From positions 1 through 56,786 of the IMG/VR virus record IMGVR_UViG_3300046453_000187: a stretch of 56,786 nt of DNA. One strand, written 5' to 3'. Numbering within the stretch: the first letter of the stretch is position 1; every line of letters begins with the position of its first letter. Below the pieces are notes generated by a model. That model saw only the letters and a list, made by a program, of their open reading frames with translations, was not told where the DNA came from and searched no databases. The position numbers and the translations under genes were made by a program. Source of the stretch: a virus. This document shows positions 1 to 8,254 of the stretch, piece after piece.

Positions 1-1179
1 TCATGCCTGCCTCCTCTTCAGTATCGTCAGTACCGGACCCCTTGAGTCGGTAGCTGAAACCATATTTGCAGCCTCTATCAAATGCCCAAGCTCAGCGCCG
101 GAGTAATGACTGGTGATGCTGCCGTTCTTGTGGCCAAGTAGCGCCTTCCGATCCTCTTCTGTAACACCGGCTGCCCGAAGGCGGCGGCCGAATGTATGCT
201 TTAGGTCGTGAATCCTGATCGACAGATAGCCAGGGTGAGCGGGGCGAAGGTTTTCCTCCTGCCAGAGTTTCGCCGCGCGCACCCGCGCCTTCTTCCAGGC
301 TGAGTCGTTCATTCGGTGCATTGCGCTGCCGTTGTAAGGGAAAACCCAGTCCTTACTCAGCCCGCGCTGCTGATCAATGATCGACTTGGCCACGTTGTTC
401 AGCACGACCAATCGCTCGTCGCCATTCTTCACGCCCGACTTTGCATGTCTTCCACCGAAGTCCGCGGGTATCAGGAAAACGCTCGTTCCGAGTTCCGGTA
501 CCGATATCTCCCAATCCCACCTCAATTTGCAGACCTCCTGCTCACGGCAGCCAGTGTTCACCTTGAACAAAGCCATCGTTTGCAGGTGGGCGGGCAACTC
601 GCCGAAAAGAATCGACTGCTCAGTCCATGACATCGGATAGGGCTTCCTGCTCGATTTCCTCTCTTCCAGCTTTGTCAGCATCGGCACGCCATCCAGCCAT
701 GGGCGGCGCTCGTCGTCTCTCCACTTGCGAGCACACAGGGATAAAACCCTGACGACTCGCTCGATGGTGATGTTGACTGTCCGGTTACTGACTCCCTTCT
801 TTACCTTCCCGTCCTCCAGAGTGTGCGTCTGCAGGCGATGCTTGATGAAAGGCTCCAGAGCATGGTCATCAATGTGATTGAGCGGCATGTCGCCAATGAA
901 CGGGTCGAGTTGAGTCATGATCAGCGCCGAAAGCCTGAATGACGGCTGATCCTTGATCTCGACCAGAAACCTCATTGCCGCATCTCGCCATGTCCTGACC
1001 TGCCTGACCCCGTACACCTTCTGCTGTCGGATCTGCTCAAGACGGTGAATCAAGTACCGCTCTGCTTCTTGTCTGTCAGCTGTGCCAGTAGATTCGTAAA
1101 GTCTTTCGCCGTTGATTTTCTTGTCGATATGCCAGAGACCTTTCCTTTGGGAGAGGCCGGTGATCGTTTTGCGCGCCAT
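1..1179 (-). CDS. int: Tyrosine site-specific integrase
   Basis: Phage integrase of 392 residues that would integrate and excise the prophage by strand exchange at att sites. The N-terminal part (about 1-170) looks like arm-binding and SAM-like core-binding regions, and the catalytic domain follows. Catalytic residues visible are R212 (in NTGCREQE), H324, H350 (in LLGHK) and the tyrosine nucleophile Y359 (in SHYS). The box II H-x-x-R motif reads HDLK, so lysine (K327) replaces the usual second arginine. The start at 1179 is supported by an AGGAGAT ribosome site. The 5' end overlaps the excisionase-like gene by 130 bases. The window begins exactly at its stop codon, so the att site is probably just outside. 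Confidence 0.95.
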   Translation of the reverse strand: MARKTITGLSQRKGLWHIDKKINGERLYESTGTADRQEAERYLIHRLEQIRQQKVYGVRQVRTWRDAAMRFLVEIKDQPSFRLSALIMTQLDPFIGDMPLNHIDDHALEPFIKHRLQTHTLEDGKVKKGVSNRTVNITIERVVRVLSLCARKWRDDERRPWLDGVPMLTKLEERKSSRKPYPMSWTEQSILFGELPAHLQTMALFKVNTGCREQEVCKLRWDWEISVPELGTSVFLIPADFGGRHAKSGVKNGDERLVVLNNVAKSIIDQQRGLSKDWVFPYNGSAMHRMNDSAWKKARVRAAKLWQEENLRPAHPGYLSIRIHDLKHTFGRRLRAAGVTEEDRKALLGHKNGSITSHYSGAELGHLIEAANMVSATDSRGPVLTILKRRQA

Positions 1180-1454
1180 TTTGTATCTCCTTCCTGGCGC
1201 TCGCTGCGGGGCAATTGTTGCTCCCGTGCGCCTTTTTTATCAATTGCCTTGGCTGACACGTAGGAGGAAGCCCACTCATCAAGCTCCTGCCGGTCGAATC
1301 CGACCCCACGCTCACCGATGGGGAATTCGTTCACGTAAGGTCTGACGATTTCGTTGAAAAGTGCCAGGCACATGCTCAGGTATGCCGGAGCCTCGCCAGC
1401 CCTTACGAATCTCGGGGCGAGCGGTAGCTTCCTGGCCGATGCGTTTTTGGTCAT
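1050..1454 (-). CDS. Putative excisionase-like small DNA-binding protein
   Basis: A 134-residue basic protein directly upstream of the integrase, with a long out-of-frame overlap. The first half (APAYLSM, then PIGERGVGFDRQELDEW) has the layout of AlpA/MerR-type excisionase domains: a short helix-turn-helix followed by a wing. The C-terminal half is basic and looks unstructured. Position and size fit an excisionase or directionality factor cotranscribed with int. The family assignment is inferred from layout, and the specific function is not proven by the sequence. Confidence 0.65.
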   Translation of the reverse strand: MTKNASARKLPLAPRFVRAGEAPAYLSMCLALFNEIVRPYVNEFPIGERGVGFDRQELDEWASSYVSAKAIDKKGAREQQLPRSERQEGDTKWRAKRSPASPKGKVSGISTRKSTAKDFTNLLAQLTDKKQSGT

Positions 1455-1496
1455 TGGCTTACTGCTCCACGCCGCCCTATGGCGGCAGAAGGGGTT

Positions 1497-2012
1497 TTAG
1501 AATTTCTGCTTGGCGAGTACTTCTGCTGATGTAGCAATCGCTCGTCCGGCCGTCGCGGCGGGAATATCTCTCCCTGCCAAAGCATCCATCAGGCAGCCTG
1601 AAACGAGATCTAACGCAGATACCAGTTCTTCCCTGGTCGCTGCGGCCTCGCGGCCCATATCCCAGAATTGTTGCGCCCAGTGATCGTTAGGTGGCGGGCA
1701 CCGGTCCTGCGCTCCAAAGGCAAGGGTTCCAATGATCGAGTCGCACAGGTCGCGCTTGTAGGCGTTGTCGCCGTCAATGCTCGCGCCCATGCGTCGAAGG
1801 TTATTCAGCGTCATGTCGAAGTCTTCGCGCGTCATTTCGATAACGTTCTTGCTCAGAGCACGGTTCTCCGCGATTAACAGCGTTAGGGCGGCGGCTGATT
1901 CTTTGTGCAAAGCGATATCAGTCGCCAGCGGATCAGTTTTGCAGCCCTCATATTTACTGGCACGGGCTAGCAGCCGATCTTGGAGAGGCCGTTTATCAAA
2001 TGCATGAGACAT
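1497..2012 (-). CDS. Hypothetical phage protein
   Basis: A 171-residue soluble protein with no domain I recognise. It is rich in alpha-helix-forming residues and has no signal peptide or membrane segment. The start MSHAFDKR at 2012 is chosen because a GAGGA-type ribosome site lies just upstream; the longer frame to 2096 would use a proline-rich, unlikely N-terminus. It lies in the leftward early/accessory operon. Confidence 0.7.
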   Translation of the reverse strand: MSHAFDKRPLQDRLLARASKYEGCKTDPLATDIALHKESAAALTLLIAENRALSKNVIEMTREDFDMTLNNLRRMGASIDGDNAYKRDLCDSIIGTLAFGAQDRCPPPNDHWAQQFWDMGREAAATREELVSALDLVSGCLMDALAGRDIPAATAGRAIATSAEVLAKQKF

Positions 2013-2062
2013 AGAGAATCCTCGCCCGCCGATCACCGGCAGGCTTGAAGTAGGGGGAGGGG

Positions 2063-2296
2063 TTAGGAGATTTTGCCGGTCAAGCGCTCGCGCCACGTAA
2101 GGCGCCGGGGAAGATGTTCGCGGTCATCGACTTCCACCACCACGTAGGCGCATCGGTCGAAGCTGGCTTCACGCTGGTGTTTGAGCCAGCACGCTTCCTG
2201 TTCTGCGTACTCTAGTCGGCGCGCCTCAAGCTGATGCACGTTGAATCCATTGCTGTGGACGTGCCAGCCATGGATTACAGCGATAAAGCGGCTCAC
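2063..2296 (-). CDS. Small hypothetical phage protein
   Basis: A 77-residue protein starting at a GTG whose bases overlap the stop of the upstream gene (GTGA, four bases), which indicates translational coupling. This start beats the upstream TTG at 2326. The sequence begins MSRFIAVIHGWHVH and is charged and rich in Glu and Arg toward the C-terminus. No recognised domain. Confidence 0.6.
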   Translation of the reverse strand: MSRFIAVIHGWHVHSNGFNVHQLEARRLEYAEQEACWLKHQREASFDRCAYVVVEVDDREHLPRRLTWRERLTGKIS

Positions 2297-2898
2297 GGGG
2301 TGAAGGCTCGGCGGGCCCACCAGCAAACTGGTCCGTCGTCGGTGTCGTGGATCGCAAGGCAGAACCAGTCCTCACCATCTGGCCGGTCCGGCTCCCAGTA
2401 GCTGCAGTCAGGATCTCCGGCTTCGAAGTAGCGTTCAGAGACCGCTTCGTCGCTGTGATACTCGAGTTCAGCCTTGGCCACTTCAAGGCCTTGTTCAGTG
2501 ATCCAGGCCTTGCACCTATCGCCGTCACCTTCGTCGAAATCTGGAAGATCGGGGTGTTGGAAGAAACCGTTTTCGTCGCGGCGCACCGGCCAATGTCTGA
2601 TCAGTGGAAGCCGATCAAGCCGCTCGATTTCGGCCAGCAGCAGGGCGGCAGCCTTGACCAAGTCCCGGCGTCGATCGGCACTTGGCTTGAATTTCTCCTC
2701 ACCCCATGGCCACAGCGTAGTCATTGACCTGGGGCTTCCTGCGCAGGTGGCATATGCTGCCGCAGCGTCGGACATTTGGCCCTTCACATAGAGGTCATCG
2801 CGGTAGAGCGAATAACCTTCCGCTTCTACCTGACGCTGGCGCTCTGCAACCACATCACGTGCTGCGCTGTTGAGTTGAACTACCTTTGTTTCAGGCAT
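2293..2898 (-). CDS. Conserved phage protein with ERQRQVEAEG motif
   Basis: A 201-residue acidic soluble protein. Residues 15-55 carry a pattern common in phage accessory proteins (VVAERQRQVEAEGYS, later MSDAAAAYA). Residues 75-95 (RRRDLVKAAALLLAEIERLDR) form a helix typical of that group. The C-terminal half is Trp- and Asp-rich and unlike anything I can name. An AGGAC site precedes the ATG. It is the first gene of its small leftward cluster, and its 3' end overlaps the next gene. Confidence 0.75.
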   Translation of the reverse strand: MPETKVVQLNSAARDVVAERQRQVEAEGYSLYRDDLYVKGQMSDAAAAYATCAGSPRSMTTLWPWGEEKFKPSADRRRDLVKAAALLLAEIERLDRLPLIRHWPVRRDENGFFQHPDLPDFDEGDGDRCKAWITEQGLEVAKAELEYHSDEAVSERYFEAGDPDCSYWEPDRPDGEDWFCLAIHDTDDGPVCWWARRAFTP

Positions 2899-3093
2899 GA
2901 CTTCGTCCTTGCCGCATACGCAGCAGGCAAATGGTTAAAGATGGGGGGCAGTGGCGAGTGTGGCGGCTTAGTGGTGCATCTCTGTCATAGGACCGAAATA
3001 GACCGGTGACACATAGCCACGGATAGCAAGGTGCTAGCAGTTCTCAAAGTGTTGTAGGGGTGTAGCATCTCCTGCAGGATAAGGAGGTGTGTC

Positions 3094-3396
3094 GTGCGAA
3101 ATAGAGGCGAAACGTATTGGGCGTGGGCTGACTCCCCATTCCACAATAGAACTCATGATGAAGTGCTAGGCAACGGCAACAGCATCGATGTTCAGACAAG
3201 GCTGTCCGCAGCGGGAGCCACCCAGCTCTTCGTGGGAGCTTATAAGAGCAATGGCGATATTATCGTTGAGGAGTATTACCAAACCTTGCCCGGTGAAACG
3301 ATGACCAGGGCACTGCTTTGGGGAACTCAACGGGCGCGAGAGTTTGCTGAGGCGGTTGATCACTCTGAACCTGCAACAACGCGTAACGCTAGCTGA
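3094..3396 (+). CDS. Hypothetical protein, rightward in the leftward arm
   Basis: A 100-residue protein from a GTG start eight bases after a strong AAGGAGG. No recognised domain. It is oriented against its neighbours and meets the next leftward gene tail to tail with an eight-base overlap. About 80 bases upstream (3007-3030) is a sequence resembling the late-promoter copy before the holin gene, without its TTG element. Possibly an independently transcribed accessory gene. Confidence 0.65.
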   Translation: MRNRGETYWAWADSPFHNRTHDEVLGNGNSIDVQTRLSAAGATQLFVGAYKSNGDIIVEEYYQTLPGETMTRALLWGTQRAREFAEAVDHSEPATTRNAS

Positions 3397-3703
3397 AGCC
3401 TAGAGCGTTTATTTTGTTGGCTTGAACGACTCGCATGCCGAGATGCCCGGCCAGCTCGACCTCTAGGTTAGCGCCGCGCGAAATGCTCCAGTCAGGCAGC
3501 AGCGCGACCGTGTCACAAGTCAGCATCTGGCGCAGGGCTACGCGCATGTACAGCTCCCATGCTTCGCCAGGTTGGGCTGGGTTCTCTGCGGGGTTTTCAA
3601 TGGTGTAGCCCAGGGTGCGGAGGCGGGCCGCCTCGGCGTTGAAGGCCGGGTAGTTGTAGTCGGGCAGGCCGGTCATCGGCCCGCTCAGGTAGATTCGCTT
3701 CAT
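3389..3703 (-). CDS. DUF4406-like nucleoside deoxyribosyltransferase-fold protein
   Basis: A 104-residue protein opening with MKRIYLSGPMTG, the signature of the DUF4406 / nucleoside 2-deoxyribosyltransferase-like family. It also shows the family's DWSISRGANLEVELA segment with the conserved glutamate. The family has a Rossmann-like fold and is common in phages, where the substrate is usually unknown. The start at 3703 overlaps the upstream stop (ATGA) and has a GAAGGG site, so the frame extending to 3763 is not used. Confidence 0.85.
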   Translation of the reverse strand: MKRIYLSGPMTGLPDYNYPAFNAEAARLRTLGYTIENPAENPAQPGEAWELYMRVALRQMLTCDTVALLPDWSISRGANLEVELAGHLGMRVVQANKINALGFS

Positions 3704-4299
3704 GCTGAAAGCCCTTCGTGGAAGGCTTCCCAAGCCTCTTGGTCTGCGCTGGCGATATACCAAACCAAGGAACCGTCGCCTTCTTGGTCCCGCACCGAGC
3801 CGCCATACTTACAGCCGGGGAACTTGAACTTGGCAAGCATGGTTATTCGAGGCCAACCAATTTCGAATTCGGTGTAGTTCAGGTCTGGCCGCGCCTTTAT
3901 GACCGCCGACTTGAATGCCTCACCTTTGGCGTTCGCATCAGCGATCTGGTCAGCCCGTATTTCTTTGCACTCCGCGTCGCAGTAAGCATGCCGCCCGTCA
4001 TAAACGATCTGAAGTTGGTTTCCGTCCTCGTCCTCAGCATCTTCGTAAAGCTCGGTTTCGCAGTTGTTACAATAGAGCCACCAGCCTTGATCGTGGTACG
4101 CCTTGGCTGGGATAAACGCTTGGCCTGCGTACTGGTCTGCCCATGGCGCACGGCGGCAGAAGCTCACCTCCTCGAAGGTGAGATTCAATTCGTTGCCGCC
4201 CTCACGTCGCGCCTGTGCATTGGTTTTGGCGAACGTAATTACTTGCTTGCCTTCGTAGTCCTCCCCGACGTGGAAGGCCTTCAATGTTTCTGTGTTCAT
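3700..4299 (-). CDS. Hypothetical phage protein with Cys-rich centre
   Basis: A 199-residue soluble protein. A central segment contains CNNCETE and then YCDAECKE, a four-cysteine arrangement that could bind zinc. The C-terminal part is Trp-rich (EIGWP, LVWYIASADQEAWEAF). Translationally coupled to the DUF4406 gene by ATGA overlap. Function unknown. Confidence 0.75.
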   Translation of the reverse strand: MNTETLKAFHVGEDYEGKQVITFAKTNAQARREGGNELNLTFEEVSFCRRAPWADQYAGQAFIPAKAYHDQGWWLYCNNCETELYEDAEDEDGNQLQIVYDGRHAYCDAECKEIRADQIADANAKGEAFKSAVIKARPDLNYTEFEIGWPRITMLAKFKFPGCKYGGSVRDQEGDGSLVWYIASADQEAWEAFHEGLSA

Positions 4300-4343
4300 G
4301 GATATACCTCGGCGTTATGCTCACGACCTCAATGGAGGAAGCC

Positions 4344-4610
4344 ATGACATTTGAAATGGATTCGAAAGGACGGCCGAAAGACCAAAAATGCAGGTACTGC
4401 GAAGGGATGTTCACTTCGAAGTCGCTGAAGAAGCACCTCGAACGCTGTATGGGACCGCCTGGCGCACGTGTTTGCGACTTAACGGGAGCGGCGAGGGCGA
4501 GGCGATTAAAAGTTTTGTTCAGCGATGGACCACTGAAGAAAAAGAAACGCCGAAGCGTGTTCACTGTGCTGGGCGGCGCCTACGGCTTAGGTAAAAACAG
4601 GAACCACTGA
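4344..4610 (+). CDS. Small putative zinc-finger protein
   Basis: An 88-residue basic protein. Residues near 16-37 read CRYCEGMF...KHLERC, a C-x2-C-x9-H-x3-C arrangement like a C2HC zinc finger. The C-terminal half is lysine- and arginine-rich (PLKKKKRRS), which suggests nucleic-acid binding. The start at 4344 has GGAGG five bases upstream; earlier starts would overlap the divergent gene. It lies opposite to its neighbours and abuts the methyltransferase stop. Confidence 0.65.
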   Translation: MTFEMDSKGRPKDQKCRYCEGMFTSKSLKKHLERCMGPPGARVCDLTGAARARRLKVLFSDGPLKKKKRRSVFTVLGGAYGLGKNRNH

Positions 4611-5534
4611 TTAAGCGGACTCAAGCATTGCTTCGATGATTCGTTGCCCGGCAAGGGGTGGCACCGCGTTGCCAGCCATATGCATGGTCAGGCGATGGTT
4701 GTCGGGTCGTTTGGTGTCAGCCGGGAAGGACATTGCAGCCAGCGCTTCGTTGGCCGACAGCATTCGCATCTCATCCCCACGCACCAGCGCCCAGCGGTCC
4801 AGCGTGGTGATGGTACCGATCGGGCGTTGCAGACAGCGACCGGTAAGGCCTGACCCTGAGCCGTAGTAGGGCATGATGAATCGCTCGCCGAACCGCTCGC
4901 GGCCGTTCTTCACGCGGGTCAGGGTCGATTCGGCGCGGCCAGGCTTGACGACCTTGCTCCACTTTCCCGAATCAAAATCGATGAACGATGACGCCGGTAC
5001 ATGCTGGCGTTGGTGTAGCTGCAGGTTGAGAGGAGCCTTACTGCGGGTGCAGACGAGAAACAGCCGCACGCGATGCTGTGGCACGCCGAGGTCGGCGCAG
5101 TCGACGACGTGCGGGGCGATCATGTATCCGAGGGCGGCCATTGCCTGTGACCAAGCCGGGTAAAGCGCCCAGTCAGTGAACTCTTCGACGTTCTCCACCA
5201 GCACCACTTCCGGCCGGTGGAACTCGGCAGCCGAAACCACAGCCCATGCTGTCGATCGCGATGCGTCATGCTGGGCGTTACCGGACTTCTTGCCGCGGGC
5301 TTTCGAGTGACCCTGGCAGCAGGGCGAAGCCAGCATGATGTCGTGCGCTGGGACCATCGACCAGTCCGCCTGCTGGAGATCCTGGCAGATGTGGATTGCG
5401 TCGGGATGGTTGGCGCTGTGCCACTCGACCGCTACCGGCCAATGGTTGGCCGCCCAGAGAACTTCGATCCCCGCATTGCGGGCACCAGTGGACCATCCGC
5501 CGAGACCGGCGAACAAATCGATTGCTGTGGGCAT
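4611..5534 (-). CDS. C5-cytosine DNA methyltransferase
   Basis: A 307-residue enzyme that would transfer methyl from S-adenosylmethionine to cytosine C5 in DNA. Motif I is DLFAGLGG (6-13), the catalytic loop is SPCCQGHS with Cys72, motif VI is ENV (114-116), motif VIII is QHRVR (153-157) and motif X is GNAVPP near the C-terminus. The target-recognition region is short for the family. No cognate restriction gene is adjacent, so it is probably an orphan methylase protecting phage DNA. The start at 5534 is chosen because motif I must be near the N-terminus; its ribosome site is weak. Confidence 0.93.
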   Translation of the reverse strand: MPTAIDLFAGLGGWSTGARNAGIEVLWAANHWPVAVEWHSANHPDAIHICQDLQQADWSMVPAHDIMLASPCCQGHSKARGKKSGNAQHDASRSTAWAVVSAAEFHRPEVVLVENVEEFTDWALYPAWSQAMAALGYMIAPHVVDCADLGVPQHRVRLFLVCTRSKAPLNLQLHQRQHVPASSFIDFDSGKWSKVVKPGRAESTLTRVKNGRERFGERFIMPYYGSGSGLTGRCLQRPIGTITTLDRWALVRGDEMRMLSANEALAAMSFPADTKRPDNHRLTMHMAGNAVPPLAGQRIIEAMLESA

Positions 5535-5581
5535 GGCTATAGCTCGCGTATGATTCGTTATTGTCGAAAGGAGGAAGTGCA

Positions 5582-6229
5582 GTGGCACAATTGGAAAGCT
5601 TCAAAAATCTTTACAAAAAAATGGACGCAACATCAAAAACGCGATTTCACGCTTCTCGGCGCTTGAAATTACATGCGAAGTTGTCGACATACACGGTAGT
5701 TTGCCTGTCCCTTGTTTTGATCTTGGTCTCCCTGATGCAGGCATATGATCTAGGGGTCAACATACAAAAAAAAGAAGTAGTGCTGCTGCAGGTATTCGCG
5801 TCCATTGCAGTGCTTGTTTACTCATTACTGATTGAAAAAAATGATTTTTCCAGTAGGTCCGAGAAGATGTATTCCTGCGCGTCCAAACTTGGCGAGCTTA
5901 AGCAGAAGGCTCATCCATATAAAAATGATCAAGAGTTCAATCAAGCTGCCTACGGCGAATGTTGGAAGGAGTATCACGACGTTTTAAAGCTCTATGAGAC
6001 TCATTCAAGCAACGACTTCCGAGGCGATTACCTCCGGGCGAAGCTTGAGATGCCTGAAGACTATCCGCTTAACGGCTGGAGAAGGTTGCTTGGCACCTCT
6101 AAAGTTTGGTTCCTTTACTCTGTAAATTTCGTTACTTATCCGATAGTTGCTTTGGTGTTAATGACTGCTTTGTATTGGATATGGTTTGGATTCGCGCCTG
6201 CCTCTGTGCCACTGGCGATTTGGCGCTAA
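5582..6229 (+). CDS. SLATT-like membrane protein, putative defence or exclusion effector
   Basis: A 215-residue protein with a basic helical N-terminus (HASRRLKLHAKLS), two close membrane helices (about 40-60 and 67-85) followed by the amphipathic segment EKNDFSSRSEKMYSCASKL, and a third hydrophobic helix near 185-205. This matches the SLATT group of small two-helix membrane proteins, predicted effectors of nucleotide-signalled immunity; it looks closest to SLATT_5. The GTG start at 5582 has AGGAGG at normal spacing. A TATGAT -10-like box lies at 5549. Visibly more A+T-rich than its neighbours, divergent from the methyltransferase by 47 bases, and overlapping the next convergent gene by four: the look of a moron. 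Confidence 0.75.
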   Translation: MAQLESFKNLYKKMDATSKTRFHASRRLKLHAKLSTYTVVCLSLVLILVSLMQAYDLGVNIQKKEVVLLQVFASIAVLVYSLLIEKNDFSSRSEKMYSCASKLGELKQKAHPYKNDQEFNQAAYGECWKEYHDVLKLYETHSSNDFRGDYLRAKLEMPEDYPLNGWRRLLGTSKVWFLYSVNFVTYPIVALVLMTALYWIWFGFAPASVPLAIWR

Positions 6230-7089
6230 TCGCCGCAAAAACAGTCGATGTCTTCGGAGTAGCCGAAGGCATCTATCTGGCCTTTGTAGTTCTCTGCATA
6301 CCACGCTAAGTGGGAGTACTTCGGGCGGTCCATGCGGAAGACCTGATTGAATTTCTCTTCAGCCCCGGACCAGAAAATCACGCGTTCCGGCTCTGCCTGG
6401 ATAGCCTTGAATAGCTTGTCTTCTCCCTTCTTCCAGCAGAGGTCGCAGTTTCCAAGGTCTGAATCCATCCCAAGGTCGAACTCCTGAGCTTTCCAGAATT
6501 CAGCGACATCCTCTTTTGTAATGCCTGCAGCGTACGACGGGCATACATTGTCCCATCGTGTTCCGCCCCTGGCATTAGCGGCCATCATTCGGTGATATCG
6601 CCCGGCTTCGTCTTTGCGTATTCCTATTACGCAATCCCACTCGTCATAGCCGAGGGCGCGCATGTGTTTCTCGCCGATCTTAATCTTCAGGTAGGCGGTA
6701 CACATGTTGTTCGAGAAATTCGGCAGCACTGCCGCGAGTCCCTTTTCCTGCTTTCGGTACTCCGCGTAGTAGTCCAGCATCATCATGAATGGCTCGCCTT
6801 GTCGGCTGGCGGTTTCGAAATCTACCAAGCGATACCATGGGGCGTTATCGGCCTGGCCGTAGACTCGGCACCACTCCATCCATACCACCGGAATGCCCCA
6901 GCGTTTGGACATCTGTTCGACGAATACCAGTGTCTCTTCACGCTCCTTGCCAGTGTTCTGGAAAAAGAAGTGAACATCAGGCGGCAGGATGAAATTGTGT
7001 GCTTCCAGTATTTTCCAGGCCATGTGACCGCTGGTTCGGCCGCCGCTGAGCCCGATCTGGGCAGGGCCTGTGATCAGATAGGGGTTCAT
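6226..7089 (-). CDS. PAPS-reductase-like PP-loop protein
   Basis: A 287-residue member of the adenine-nucleotide alpha-hydrolase (PP-loop) superfamily of the phosphoadenosine phosphosulfate reductase type. The nucleotide loop is GLSGGRTSGHMAW (about 13-25), followed by FFFQNTGKE. Cysteines occur at NNMCTAYLK, NCDLCWKK and the C-terminal DCFCGD, which may hold a metal or cluster. Phage versions are common and their substrate is unknown; sulfur transfer or nucleobase/DNA modification are possibilities. A GAGGA site precedes the ATG. No dnd-type phosphorothioation partner genes are adjacent. Confidence 0.85.
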   Translation of the reverse strand: MNPYLITGPAQIGLSGGRTSGHMAWKILEAHNFILPPDVHFFFQNTGKEREETLVFVEQMSKRWGIPVVWMEWCRVYGQADNAPWYRLVDFETASRQGEPFMMMLDYYAEYRKQEKGLAAVLPNFSNNMCTAYLKIKIGEKHMRALGYDEWDCVIGIRKDEAGRYHRMMAANARGGTRWDNVCPSYAAGITKEDVAEFWKAQEFDLGMDSDLGNCDLCWKKGEDKLFKAIQAEPERVIFWSGAEEKFNQVFRMDRPKYSHLAWYAENYKGQIDAFGYSEDIDCFCGD

Positions 7090-7223
7090 CTGTGTCCTCG
7101 CCGGTGTGGCGTGATTCGTTGAAGTGGGCTTGTCGCCAGTTTGGAATAGGCGTTATAGCGACGTGATTTAAAGCGCGGGCACTGCCTGTCTAAGCTCATA
7201 TTTCAACCCAGGAGGGTTAAGAC

Positions 7224-7436
7224 ATGATCGACAAGCACGCAATGGAGCTGAAGCAGGCGCTCATAGCTGTATTTGCAACGGCAGCGAGCATGGGTATCGA
7301 TATCGACGAGCTGTCAGAGCAGGCGGCTGCCGACTTGACCGAAGAGGAAATGATTGGATGGTTCGACCAGTTCAAGCCAGGTGCGGTGCATGAGATTCGA
7401 TACTGCCGCGATCTGGTGAAGGGTGATGCGGATTAA
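7224..7436 (+). CDS. Small hypothetical protein
   Basis: A 70-residue acidic, mostly helical protein with an excellent CCAGGAGGG ribosome site. It is another rightward gene within the leftward arm, meeting the next leftward gene with a four-base tail overlap. No recognised domain. Confidence 0.65.
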   Translation: MIDKHAMELKQALIAVFATAASMGIDIDELSEQAAADLTEEEMIGWFDQFKPGAVHEIRYCRDLVKGDAD

Positions 7437-7774
7437 GCAGCGGGCCTTTCGATCTCGTCGTCTTCGTCCTGATCTGAATTGTTCAGGATAACGCCGACAC
7501 CGTGATCGTAAATTTCACGCGCCACGGTTTCGCGAACCATTATTTTGTGGCGCGGATATTTCACGAATAGCCGAAGCTCTTCATCTTCCATCAAGTCCAT
7601 CTTCATGATGGCGACCTGCAGAAGCTCGCTGGTTTCCATATCCTCGGCGCGAGCCCTGACCCTTTTCAGGGCCTCCTCAATGCCGGGGCGGACCCGGTGA
7701 CGTAATTCCTTCTCGGCGAACTTGGCCCGTTTGGCGGCGAGCTTCTCGTTGCGCTCTTTGGTGTCCATCGCCAT
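7433..7774 (-). CDS. Hypothetical charged helical phage protein
   Basis: A 113-residue highly charged protein (many Lys, Arg and Glu; start MAMDTKERNEKLAAKRAKF) predicted to be largely helical, with an acidic tail (DQDEDDE). No recognised domain. GGGGTGA upstream serves as the ribosome site and also ends the preceding gene, suggesting coupled translation. Confidence 0.7.
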   Translation of the reverse strand: MAMDTKERNEKLAAKRAKFAEKELRHRVRPGIEEALKRVRARAEDMETSELLQVAIMKMDLMEDEELRLFVKYPRHKIMVRETVAREIYDHGVGVILNNSDQDEDDEIERPAA

Positions 7775-7777
7775 AAG

Positions 7778-7987
7778 TCACCCCACCAATCGAGTGCGGT
7801 AAAGCACGATGTCTCGCGCCGTCGATATCCCGCATTGGAAAATTTCAGCCAGGTATCCGTAGCCGACGCCGCCGCTGTCGTAAATGTCGCGCATCTCATC
7901 TACCTGTGCAGTGGTCAGCTTGGCGCGGGGATGGGTTGGCCCGCTCCGCTGATGCGTTTGTCTGGTGGTCGCGGCTTGTATCTGCAT
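7778..7987 (-). CDS. Small helix-turn-helix protein
   Basis: A 69-residue protein whose C-terminal 45 residues (PRAKLTTAQVDEMRDIY ... STARDIVLYRTR) form a resolvase/HNH-associated type helix-turn-helix: helix, turn around GGVGYGYLAE, recognition helix. A probable phage DNA-binding protein; target unknown. Confidence 0.7.
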   Translation of the reverse strand: MQIQAATTRQTHQRSGPTHPRAKLTTAQVDEMRDIYDSGGVGYGYLAEIFQCGISTARDIVLYRTRLVG

Positions 7988-8065
7988 TTTTTAGCCCGCT
8001 CGGTGGAAGGTGGAGCTGTTCGGCCCGCCTGGCGTGGCGGACCCTTGCGCTGATCCGCTTAAGCA

Positions 8066-8254
8066 TCAGGCAACCCGGAACAGTTCGGACTTGAGGCTTT
8101 CGACCTGGCGCTCAAGATTGCGGATGGTGACTTCGCCGCGAGCGCGATCTGCAGCACTCCAGCTGCCGGAAGCCGCATGAAGCCGTTCGATGCTTTCGCG
8201 CAGATGATGCAGATGGGTTTGGCGGTTCTGGTGGACGATCAGGGTTGTGGTCAT
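8066..8254 (-). CDS. Small helical hypothetical protein
   Basis: A 62-residue protein beginning MTTTLIVHQNRQTHLHHL, with an AGGAGCC ribosome site before the ATG at 8254. The C-terminal half (EVTIRNLERQVESLKSELF) looks like a short coiled coil. No recognised family. Confidence 0.65.
   Translation of the reverse strand: MTTTLIVHQNRQTHLHHLRESIERLHAASGSWSAADRARGEVTIRNLERQVESLKSELFRVA

Noticed and set aside
3007-3030. CACATAGCC-N-CGG-NN-AGCAAG similarity to late-motif copy A
   Set aside because: Shares the downstream part but lacks TTG at the right distance and the AGT; noted in the 3094 gene entry but not counted as a copy.
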